Origin: Candidatus Sulfopaludibacter sp. SbA3
GTDB lineage: Bacteria; Acidobacteriota; Vicinamibacteria; Vicinamibacterales; UBA2999
DNA length: 64,000 bases
Direction: 5' to 3'
NCBI GenBank assembly: GCA_945903265.1
Contig: CAMDNQ010000010.1
Location: 70,372-134,371 of the forward strand
Position 1 is the first letter of the stretch; the number at the start of each line of letters is the position of its first letter. Positions 36,220-43,155 of the stretch are shown here, in pieces. The translations under genes were made by a program, and so were the position numbers. The notes under the pieces are model-generated. The model made no database searches, had not been told where the DNA came from, and worked only from the letters and a program-made list of their open reading frames with translations.

Positions 36220-36234
36220 GCAACTGGTGTGCCC
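36220..36234 (-). promoter_or_regulatory. Sigma-54 promoter of pilA
   Basis: Minus strand GGGCACA-CCAG-TTGC against the consensus TGGCACG-N4-TTGC: the GG at -24, CAC and the TTGC at -12 all match with correct spacing. The predicted start is about 36208, giving a 72-nt leader. A PilR-like activator gene is in the window. Confidence 0.75.
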
Positions 36235-36237
36235 GAT

Positions 36238-36266
36238 CTGAAAACGTGTTCAGTTGTTACCGTAAC
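36238..36266. promoter_or_regulatory. Two dyads upstream of the pilA promoter
   Basis: CTGAAAACGTGTTCAG (36238-36253, one mismatch) and GTTAC-C-GTAAC (36256-36266). They lie just upstream of the -24 element. They could be binding sites for an activator or repressor of pilin; no known site was recognised. Confidence 0.35.
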
Positions 36267-36284
36267 TTGTTGTGTATAGATGAT

Positions 36285-36716
36285 TTACAAGACTAGTCTG
36301 GCGTTTGGCCGGCCTGTCAAAAGTGCCCTGTGGACAATTTTTGGCAGTCGCGACTGACATTCAATGTCAGTCGGCGCCGGGTCGAATGGCTGTATGTCTG
36401 TGATGCGAAAGCGGTAATAGCTCAAACCGATGGGCGGCGCTGCCGCCGAAAACCCCGAAAACCGCTCTCGCCAGGCTGGCAGCGTCTCCGCAGTCTGGGC
36501 CCGGCCCTGTGTCAGGGCCATGTCGAAGAACGGGCCGGCCGCCAGTCCCGCGGGGTTCCACCAGACGGCGCTGCTGTCGGAAGCGACCGCCACGAATGCC
36601 CCACCCATCCCCATGGCGCGGCTCCCCACGGACTCCACCACCTGCGCGGACGCAGGCGCGCCGACGCCCAGGCAGATCCCGGCGGCCGCGAGCGAAATGA
36701 CCCGGCGAATGTTCAT
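36285..36716 (-). pseudogene. Truncated outer-membrane protein (PorV/UPF0164-like), N-terminal remnant
   Basis: From ATG 36716 the 143-residue product begins with a signal peptide (ISLAAAGICLGVGAPASAQ) and SRAMGMGGAFVAVASDSSAVWWNPAGLAAGPF, the conserved start of a family of roughly 300-400-residue beta-barrel proteins. The similarity runs to DIQPFDPAPTD and then stops; the final 25 residues are unrelated and the ORF ends. The breakpoint falls on a perfect palindrome at 36351-36373, so the remainder of the gene was probably lost by recombination there. It is placed upstream of pilA, whose promoter lies just beyond its stop. Confidence 0.62.
36345..36373. repeat. Perfect 23-bp palindrome overlapping a 12-bp palindrome
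   Basis: CGACTGACATT-C-AATGTCAGTCG (36351-36373) has 11-bp arms around one base. CAGTCG-CGACTG (36345-36356) overlaps its left arm. It marks the break in the truncated outer-membrane gene. Confidence 0.9.
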
Positions 36717-36735
36717 ACGGGGATATAATTTTCTA

Positions 36736-36755
36736 AATTTTGACTAATCAAAATT
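36736..36755. promoter_or_regulatory. 20-bp dyad AATTTTGA-CTAA-TCAAAATT, candidate operator
   Basis: Perfect 8-4-8 inverted repeat in a short AT-rich island between the truncated outer-membrane gene (minus) and the Yip1-like gene (plus). It resembles FNR/CRP-like half-sites (TTGA..TCAA), but the total spacing is 2 bp shorter than the FNR consensus. Confidence 0.45.
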
Positions 36756-36813
36756 ACGTGGAAGACCCGTCGGTGGCCCGGCGGCAGCTGAAAAAACAGC
36801 TATCGTATCAGAT

Positions 36814-37527
36814 GTGTGTGTGAGCGCCGTCGCCCCGCTGCCGGCCCGGATGGCTGGCATCGTCCGCAGACCGCGCGCCACCTGCTCCACGCTGAAATCC
36901 CTCCCCGTCTGGGCGGATGTCCTGATCATCACGTTTCTCATAACCGCGGCGCTCTCGGCTGCCCTGCTGGAAACACGCGTCGGACAACTGGCGCTGCTCG
37001 ATCAATGGGAACGGACCGCGACGGCATTTGGGCAGGACGTCTCGGATGAACAGTACGAGTCGATGCGCGCCGCCAGTGACAAAGGCGCGGTCTATGCGGT
37101 CGCCAGCTCGCTGGCCGCGGGTCCCGGCGTGGCGTTTGGCCTCGCCGCCCTGCTCTATGCCGGTTTCCGCCTGACCGGCGCGCGCGGCGTGGCCTACCGG
37201 CAGGTTCTCAGCGTCGTGGCGCACGCGGGCGTGATCCTGCTGCTGCGCCAGGTCATCGCCACCCCCATCGTCTACGCGCGCGAGACGCTCGCCAGCCCGG
37301 TGACGCTCAATCTGTTCTTCACGGTGCTCGACGAGGCGTCGCCGCTTGCACGATTCCTCGCGGCGGTCGACCTCTTCGTCGTCTGGTGGCTTATCGTGAT
37401 TGCCATCGGCATGTCCGTGCTGTCCGGCCGCCCTGCGCGCCGACTGGCGATCATGTTTGTTGCGGTATACGCGCTGCTCGCCGCCAGCCTCGCAGCCGTG
37501 ATGGCACTGACGGGAGGAACCGCGTGA
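36814..37527 (+). CDS. Yip1-like polytopic membrane protein
   Basis: A protein of about 237 residues with five hydrophobic segments (VLIITFLITAALSAALL, AAGPGVAFGLAALLYAGF, VLSVVAHAGVILLL, FVVWWLIVIAIGMSVL and IMFVAVYALLAASLAAVMAL), with the Yip1-type spread of conserved residues. GTG 36814 or 36820 is the likely start; the ATG at 36812 is out of frame. Its stop overlaps the start of the adaptor gene. Its function is unknown, but Yip1-like proteins often sit beside efflux adaptor-permease genes. Confidence 0.6.
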   Translation: MCVSAVAPLPARMAGIVRRPRATCSTLKSLPVWADVLIITFLITAALSAALLETRVGQLALLDQWERTATAFGQDVSDEQYESMRAASDKGAVYAVASSLAAGPGVAFGLAALLYAGFRLTGARGVAYRQVLSVVAHAGVILLLRQVIATPIVYARETLASPVTLNLFFTVLDEASPLARFLAAVDLFVVWWLIVIAIGMSVLSGRPARRLAIMFVAVYALLAASLAAVMALTGGTA

Positions 37528-38885
37528 CCAGAACACGAGTGCTCATCGCGGTCGCGGTGTTGCTGGCGATTGCGGGCGCGGGGGCCGCGGTCTGGCTGCG
37601 GCGACCCGACGTGCCCGCGGTCGTCGTTGAGGCGATCCGCAAGCGTGACCTCGAGGCGATCGTGTCCGCGTCGGGCAAGATCCAGCCGCAGCGGCAGATC
37701 AACGTGTCGGCGAACACGATGGGCCGCGTCACGCGCCTCGCCGTGCAGGAGGGCCAGCGCGTCCGCGCCGGACAGTTTCTGCTGGAGATCGACCCGCGTT
37801 CCCTCGCAGGACAGTTGCAGCGCGGCGAGGCGAGCGTCGCGGTGGCGCAATCAGCCCTGCAACAGGCGCGCACCTCGGTCGAACAGGCGCGGACGATGCT
37901 CGACCTTGCGCGGCAGAATCTCAGGCGGCAGGACGAACTGTGGAAGGGCGGCCTGACCACACGCGAGTCCCTCGAGCGCGCGCAGAACGAAGTCGACGTG
38001 CGCGAAGCGGAGCTCAAGGCGCGCGACCAGGAGATCCACACACGTGAGGAGCAGATCAAGCAGGAACAGGCGGGGCTCGCGACGACGCGGTACACGCTCA
38101 GTCAGGTCATCATCTCCGCGCCGATGGACGGGGTGGTGACCCGCCGCAACATCGAGGAAGGCGAGAACGTCGTCGTCGGCACGATGAATAACGCGGGCAC
38201 CGTCCTCCTGACGATCGCCGACATGTCGGTCATCGAGGCCGAAATCGATGTCGATGAGACGGACATTCCGGAAGTCGAGCTCGGGCAGAACGCACGGATC
38301 ACGATCGATGCGGTGCCCGATCGAACGTTCCGCGGCCGCGTGACAGAAATCGGGAACAGCCCCATCCAGGCCCAGGGCCAGAACACCGACAACGCGAACG
38401 CGGCGCAGGCGACCAACTTCAAGGTCTCGATCACGATCGATGACGAGGTGCCCGACGTCCGGCCCGGGTTTACCTGCACGGCAGAAATCACGACCTCGAC
38501 GCGCGCGATGGCGGTCGCCGTGCCGATCCAGGCGCTCACCGTCCGCGAGCTGCTGTACGACGCCGCGGGGACCCTGGTCCGCGAGCCTCCTCCGGCGCGT
38601 CCGAGCCGCTTCGGCTTTTTCAGAGCCGCAGCGCCCACGACGCCGCCTCCCCCGCCCGAGACGCCGCCAGGGCATACGCGCAGGGAGACCGAAGGTGTCT
38701 TCGTCTTCCGTGACAACCGCGCGGTGTTCGTCCCGGTAACCGTCGGCATTGCGGGCGAACGCTACTTCGAGGTGCTGTCTGGCGTCGCCGAGGGCGACCG
38801 CGTCATCACGGGCCCGTTCACGTCCGTTCGCGAGTTCGCAGACGGGTCCGAAGTGCGCATCGAGGAACCGCCCGCCAGACAGTAA
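37524..38885 (+). CDS. MacA-like periplasmic adaptor (membrane fusion protein)
   Basis: GTG 37524 (GGGAGGAA upstream, overlapping the previous TGA) gives 453 residues. An N-terminal membrane helix (VLIAVAVLLAIAGAGAAVWL) is followed by the biotinyl-lipoyl region (ASGKIQPQRQINVSA and EGQRVRAGQFLLEID), a long coiled-coil hairpin (about 100-190), the second lipoyl half (VIISAPMDGVVTRRNIEEGE), a beta barrel, and a C-terminal membrane-proximal domain with an inserted Pro-rich loop (about 365-395). This is the HlyD/MacA adaptor that links an inner-membrane permease to an outer-membrane channel. The two permease genes follow directly. Confidence 0.88.
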   Translation: MTRTRVLIAVAVLLAIAGAGAAVWLRRPDVPAVVVEAIRKRDLEAIVSASGKIQPQRQINVSANTMGRVTRLAVQEGQRVRAGQFLLEIDPRSLAGQLQRGEASVAVAQSALQQARTSVEQARTMLDLARQNLRRQDELWKGGLTTRESLERAQNEVDVREAELKARDQEIHTREEQIKQEQAGLATTRYTLSQVIISAPMDGVVTRRNIEEGENVVVGTMNNAGTVLLTIADMSVIEAEIDVDETDIPEVELGQNARITIDAVPDRTFRGRVTEIGNSPIQAQGQNTDNANAAQATNFKVSITIDDEVPDVRPGFTCTAEITTSTRAMAVAVPIQALTVRELLYDAAGTLVREPPPARPSRFGFFRAAAPTTPPPPPETPPGHTRRETEGVFVFRDNRAVFVPVTVGIAGERYFEVLSGVAEGDRVITGPFTSVREFADGSEVRIEEPPARQ

Positions 38886-40108
38886 TGCAGCAGATCTTCG
38901 AGTCGATCGCGATTGCCCTCCGTGCCATCTGGGCCAACAAGCTGCGATCGTTCATGACGGTGCTCGGCAACATCGTCGCCGTGACATCCATCGTCACGGT
39001 CGTCTCGCTGATTCAGGGCCTGAACGCGATGGTCTCGAGGGCCATCGTCACCGACGTCGGCGCCGACTCCTTCACCATCCAGCGCCTGCCGCCGGTGCGG
39101 ACGGCGGAGGACGAAGAGCGCACGCGCAATAACCCGCCTGTCACGCTGCGGGAAGCGGAGGCTGTCGCCCGATTCAGTCCGGAGATCCGCGCGGTCATGG
39201 CGCAGGCGCAGCGCCGCGGCAACGTCAGCTACCGGGGCCAGGTGCTCGAGAACATCCAGATACAGGGGGTGACGAGCGAGTATCTCGAGTTCGAGACCTT
39301 CGATGCCGAACGGGGCCGCATGATGACGGCCAGCGAAGTCGACCGGAATCAACCCGTGGCCCTCCTGGGATGGGACGTCGCCGAACAGCTCTTTGGCGAG
39401 GTCACGCCACTCGACAAGACCCTCGACATCCAGGGCACGCATTTCCGCGTCGTCGGCGTCAGCGCGCAGAAAGGCGGGGTGTTCGGCGCGTCGATGGACG
39501 GCTTTGCGGTCATCCCGCTCGGCGCGCATCTGCAGATGTTCGGCGCGCGCCAGTCGCTGGCCCTGATGATCAAACCCACGTCTCCGGCGGCACTCCGCAC
39601 GGCCATGGACGACGCGACAGTGGCGCTGCGGGTGGCGCGGCGGATGGCGCCGCGCGAGCCGGACAACTTCGGCATCTACACGTCTGACACCCTGCTCGGT
39701 ATTTACGAGCAGGCGACGACGGGGATCTTCGCGGTGCTCGTCGGCGTGGTGGCGCTTTCGCTGCTCGTCGGGGGCATCGTGATCATGAACATCATGCTCA
39801 TGGTGGTCAGCGAACGGACGCGCGAAATCGGGCTGCGCAAGGCCGTCGGCGCGCGGCGGAAGGACATCATGTCGCAGGTGCTCACCGAGTCCATCACGCT
39901 GTCGACGATCGGCGGGCTCGGCGGCATCCTGCTCGGGTTCCTTGCGGCACGTGGCATCTCGGCGGTCACGCCGCTCCCCGCCAGGCTGGAACCCTGGTCG
40001 ATCGCGCTCGGGATTGGCATCACGGCGATCGTGGGTCTGTTCTTCGGTGCGTTTCCCGCGTCCCGGGCGGCGCGGCTGGACCCCATCGAGGCGCTGAGGC
40101 GCGAATGA
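38885..40108 (+). CDS. MacB-type ABC transporter permease 1 (FtsX-like)
   Basis: A 407-residue protein with the MacB/FtsX layout: one N-terminal helix (LRSFMTVLGNIVAVTSIVTVVSLI), a periplasmic domain of about 230 residues, then three C-terminal helices beginning IFAVLVGVVALSLLVGGIVIMNIML with the TREIGLRKAVGARRKDI loop. ATG 38885 shares one base with the adaptor stop (TAATG). There is no ATPase domain or adjacent ATPase gene, whereas MacB proper carries a fused one. Confidence 0.85.
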   Translation: MQQIFESIAIALRAIWANKLRSFMTVLGNIVAVTSIVTVVSLIQGLNAMVSRAIVTDVGADSFTIQRLPPVRTAEDEERTRNNPPVTLREAEAVARFSPEIRAVMAQAQRRGNVSYRGQVLENIQIQGVTSEYLEFETFDAERGRMMTASEVDRNQPVALLGWDVAEQLFGEVTPLDKTLDIQGTHFRVVGVSAQKGGVFGASMDGFAVIPLGAHLQMFGARQSLALMIKPTSPAALRTAMDDATVALRVARRMAPREPDNFGIYTSDTLLGIYEQATTGIFAVLVGVVALSLLVGGIVIMNIMLMVVSERTREIGLRKAVGARRKDIMSQVLTESITLSTIGGLGGILLGFLAARGISAVTPLPARLEPWSIALGIGITAIVGLFFGAFPASRAARLDPIEALRRE

Positions 40109-41391
40109 TTACCGCGCACTTCGGAGAAATCGCGATTCTGGCATTTGCGACGCTGCGCGCGAACAAGCTCCGCTCGGCGCTCACCGTGCTCGGTGTCGTC
40201 ATCGGCATCACGGCGATTGTGGGCATGACGTCGCTCATCCGCGGGTTCGACGAGTCGCTCCGCGAAAGCATTCAGCAGCTGGGGCCCGACACGATCTTCG
40301 TCGCGAAGTTCAGCGGCGTCAGCCTGGCGGCCGGACGCGACTTCGCCGAGCTGCTGCGGCGTCCCAACCTGACGGTGGACGACGCCAAGGCGATCGAGAA
40401 GCTCTCCCCATCGGTCGGCATCGTCGACATCTGGCTCGGCGCCGGCGGGCCGCCGACCCAGACGCGCGTGTTTTACCGCGGCGACCAGACGAAGATGCTG
40501 GCGGTGCTCGGCGCCACCGAGAACTTCGTCAACATCAACTTCCTCGAGCTCCAGGCCGGACGGTTCTTCACCGAAGGCGAAGTGTCGCGGCGGCGGAACG
40601 TCGTCGTGCTCGGGCAGACGCCGTATCAGGCGCTCTTTGGCGCGACGGGGACCGATCCCGTCGGCAAGCGCGTGCGGATCGGCCCCGTCGAGTACAGCGT
40701 CGTTGGCGTGGTCGGCAAGCGCGCCGCCGCCGGCGGTTTCGATCTCGGGCAGGACGACTTCGTCGTCATTCCGGAGACGACCTACCGACGTCAGTTCGGC
40801 ATTCAGGTGTTCCGCCAGGGCAACCAGACCCATCAGAGCGTCCTCATCGCGGTCGCGCCGCACGACGGGGCTTCACGCGAGCAGTTGACAGAGGAAGTCC
40901 AGGAAATCATGCGCGTCCGGCATGCCCTGCGGGTCGACGAGCCGAATGATTTCGATGTGGTCAGCCAGGACGCGGCGGTCGAGGTGTGGGAACAGGTCAG
41001 CCAGGCGACGTACCTGGCGCTCGTGGTCATCTCGTCGATCGCACTGATGGTCGGCGGCATCGGCGTCATGGCGATCATGACGATCTCGGTGACCGAGCGG
41101 ACGCGCGAAATCGGGTTACGGAAGGCGCTTGGCGCGAGACGGAAAGAGATTCTGTTTCAGTTCCTTGCCGAGGCCGCGGTGCTGACATCGGTGGGTGGGG
41201 TGATCGGGATCGCGCTTGGCAGCGCGATCGGCCTGATGGTCAGTCTGCTGACCGGGTTTCCGGTGTCCCTGCCGTGGTGGTCCTTCGCCATCGGCATCGG
41301 GTTCTCCGCCACCATCGGCATCCTGTTCGGGATGGTGCCGGCGATAAGAGCCTCGAGGCTGGACCCAATAGAAGCACTCAGATACGAATAA
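40105..41391 (+). CDS. MacB-type ABC transporter permease 2 (FtsX-like)
   Basis: A 428-residue paralogue of the preceding gene with the same layout: N-terminal helix LRSALTVLGVVIGITAIVGM, a periplasmic domain, and three C-terminal helices with RTREIGLRKALGARRKEI. Its start overlaps the upstream stop as ATGA. The two permeases probably pair as a heterodimer and use an ATPase encoded elsewhere. It ends at a nested inverted repeat that separates it from the convergent glnB. Confidence 0.85.
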   Translation: MITAHFGEIAILAFATLRANKLRSALTVLGVVIGITAIVGMTSLIRGFDESLRESIQQLGPDTIFVAKFSGVSLAAGRDFAELLRRPNLTVDDAKAIEKLSPSVGIVDIWLGAGGPPTQTRVFYRGDQTKMLAVLGATENFVNINFLELQAGRFFTEGEVSRRRNVVVLGQTPYQALFGATGTDPVGKRVRIGPVEYSVVGVVGKRAAAGGFDLGQDDFVVIPETTYRRQFGIQVFRQGNQTHQSVLIAVAPHDGASREQLTEEVQEIMRVRHALRVDEPNDFDVVSQDAAVEVWEQVSQATYLALVVISSIALMVGGIGVMAIMTISVTERTREIGLRKALGARRKEILFQFLAEAAVLTSVGGVIGIALGSAIGLMVSLLTGFPVSLPWWSFAIGIGFSATIGILFGMVPAIRASRLDPIEALRYE

Positions 41392-41393
41392 CT

Positions 41394-41448
41394 CCCAACT
41401 CCCAAGACACCAATTCCCAAGCTGGGAGTTGCGTGTCTGGGAGTTGGG
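41394..41448. terminator. Nested inverted repeat between convergent permease and glnB genes
   Basis: CCCAACTCCCAAGACAC (41394-41410) pairs with GTGTCTGGGAGTTGGG (41433-41448) with one bulged A. A second, shorter hairpin with stem CAATTCCCA/TGGGAGTTG fills the loop. It lies in the 65-bp gap between two converging genes and probably acts as a bidirectional terminator. There is no clear T-run. Confidence 0.6.
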
Positions 41449-41456
41449 CGTTGGTC

Positions 41457-41786
41457 CTAGCTCTCCTTCTCGCCCGTGCGAATCCGGTAGCTTTCCAGCA
41501 CCGGGAGCACGAACACGCGGCCGTCGCCGATCTCGCCTGTTCTCGCCGCCCCGACGATCGCCTTGATGGCATCGTCGGCAATCGCATCGGGAACGACGAT
41601 CTCGATCTCCATCTTCGGGAGCAGACTGACGTTGTACTCCTTGCCGCGGTAGATGGCCGTGTGGCCCTTCTGCTTGCCGTGGCCGCGCACTTCCGTCACG
41701 GTCATTCCCGAGATATTCAATTTGGCGAGCGCGTCCTTGACCTCGTCCACCTTGTTCGGCCGGACGATGCTCTTAATCAGCTTCAT
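41457..41786 (-). CDS. glnB: Nitrogen regulatory protein P-II
   Basis: P-II integrates nitrogen and energy state by binding 2-oxoglutarate and ATP/ADP, and its T-loop can be uridylylated by GlnD. The 109-residue protein has all signatures: RGHGKQKGHTAIYRGKEY with Tyr51, the IVVPDAIADDAIKAIV segment and GEIGDGRVFVLPV. GGAGG lies upstream of ATG 41786. It follows amtB by 48 nt, the usual amtB-glnK pairing, so it is functionally GlnK-like, although GlnB and GlnK cannot be separated from sequence alone. Confidence 0.95.
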   Translation of the reverse strand: MKLIKSIVRPNKVDEVKDALAKLNISGMTVTEVRGHGKQKGHTAIYRGKEYNVSLLPKMEIEIVVPDAIADDAIKAIVGAARTGEIGDGRVFVLPVLESYRIRTGEKES

Positions 41787-41834
41787 ACGATTCCTCCAAT
41801 ACAGACCTGCCGTGGCGACATCACTGCGCGCCGC

Positions 41835-43085
41835 TTAAAACGAACCGTGGCGCGTTGCCGTTGCGCCGCCGACGTGGAGATACGCTTCCTCTCCGTGGCT
41901 CGTGATATCGAGCCCGGTTCCCTCTTCCTCGACCGTCGCGCGCAACGGCATCACGAGGCCAATCAGCTTCAGCAGAATGAAGCTCGCGCCCGCACTGTAA
42001 ACGAACGCGGCGAGCACCGCGGTGCCCTGAATCAACACCTGCCCCGGATTGCCGGCGATGGCGCCGTCGAACAGTCCGTTGATGCTCTTCTCCGCGAAGA
42101 CGCCCGTCAAGAGGGCGCCGACCGTCCCGCCGACGCCGTGGGCGGCCACCACGTCGAGCGAGTCGTCCAGTGACGTCTTGGCGCGGATGATCAGCGCGAA
42201 GTAGCTCGGTACCGCGGCGATGGCACCCAGGAAGATCGCGTTGATGGGGCTGATGAAGCCGGCGGCCGGCGTCACGGCGACGAGGCCGACGACGATCGCC
42301 GTGGCGGCGCCGACGGCGGTCGGCTTACCCGACCGCATCAGGTCGAGGAAGGTCCAGACGACCAGCGTGGCCGCAGGCGCCAGCATCGTGGTGACGAACG
42401 CCAGGCTCGCGATCGGGCCGGCCACGAGCGCGCTGCCCGCGTTGAAGCCGAACCAGCCGAACCAGAGCAGGCCCGCGCCCAGCAGCGAGAACGGCACGCT
42501 GTGGGGCAACACGGACTGCGAACCGTACTCGCGTCGCTTCCCCACCACAATGGCCGCCACGAGCGCCGCGGCGGCGGCGTTGACGTGCACCACCGTGCCG
42601 CCGGCGAAGTCCCACGCGCCCATGTCGGCGAGCCATCCGCCGCCCCACACCCAGTGGGCAACCGGCGCGTAGACCACGATCGACCAGAGCGAGATGAAGA
42701 TGACGTAGGCCGAAAACCGCATGCGCTCAACAATCGCGCCTGAAATCAGCGCGGCGGTGATGATGCAGAACGTCCCCTGAAACGCCATGTAAAGCATGTG
42801 CGGGAACGTCAGCGGGACGATGGCGCCCGTCTCGGCGAGCCCGACGCCGTTCAGGAACGCGAACGACATGTCGCCGATCCAGTTGCTGCCCGGCGTCAGC
42901 GCCAGCGAGTAGCCAATCAGGGCCCAGAGCACGCCCACAAACCCCAGTGAGATGAAACTCATCATCATGGTGTTGAGCGCGTTCTTGGACCGCACCAGGC
43001 CTCCGTAGAAGAAAGCCAGCGCCGGTGTCATGAGCAGCACCAGCGCGGTCGATATCAACATCCATGCTGTGTCAGCTTGATTCAT
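41835..43085 (-). CDS. amtB: Ammonium transporter AmtB (copy 1)
   Basis: A trimeric inner-membrane ammonium channel. The 416 residues have 11 predicted helices, the DFAGGTVVHVNA signature with the first pore His, and DVVAAHGVGGTVG with the second. The C-terminal tail (EEEGTGLDITSHGEEAY) is the part that P-II blocks. The N-terminal 160 residues are almost identical to copy 2, so the pair is a recent duplication or is under gene conversion. A terminator lies just upstream, between glnD and this gene. Confidence 0.95.
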   Translation of the reverse strand: MNQADTAWMLISTALVLLMTPALAFFYGGLVRSKNALNTMMMSFISLGFVGVLWALIGYSLALTPGSNWIGDMSFAFLNGVGLAETGAIVPLTFPHMLYMAFQGTFCIITAALISGAIVERMRFSAYVIFISLWSIVVYAPVAHWVWGGGWLADMGAWDFAGGTVVHVNAAAAALVAAIVVGKRREYGSQSVLPHSVPFSLLGAGLLWFGWFGFNAGSALVAGPIASLAFVTTMLAPAATLVVWTFLDLMRSGKPTAVGAATAIVVGLVAVTPAAGFISPINAIFLGAIAAVPSYFALIIRAKTSLDDSLDVVAAHGVGGTVGALLTGVFAEKSINGLFDGAIAGNPGQVLIQGTAVLAAFVYSAGASFILLKLIGLVMPLRATVEEEGTGLDITSHGEEAYLHVGGATATRHGSF

Positions 43086-43099
43086 TCCTCACCTCGGTC

Positions 43100-43125
43100 A
43101 AAAAAGCCGCCGTAGAGGGCGGCGG
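43100..43125 (-). terminator. Intrinsic terminator between glnD and amtB copy 1
   Basis: Minus strand GCCGCC-CTCTAC-GGCGGC followed by TTTTTT, ending 15 nt before the amtB start codon. Because it lies in the leader of amtB it might also work as an attenuator for read-through from glnD. Confidence 0.75.
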
Positions 43126-43155
43126 TCCTCGCGGTTGCGCTCGTCACCGTGCCTG

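Noticed and set aside
36770-36790. TGGCCCG-GCGG-CAGC as a sigma-54 site for the Yip1-like gene
   Set aside because: The -12 part lacks TTGC, and GG-N10-GC is common at this base composition.
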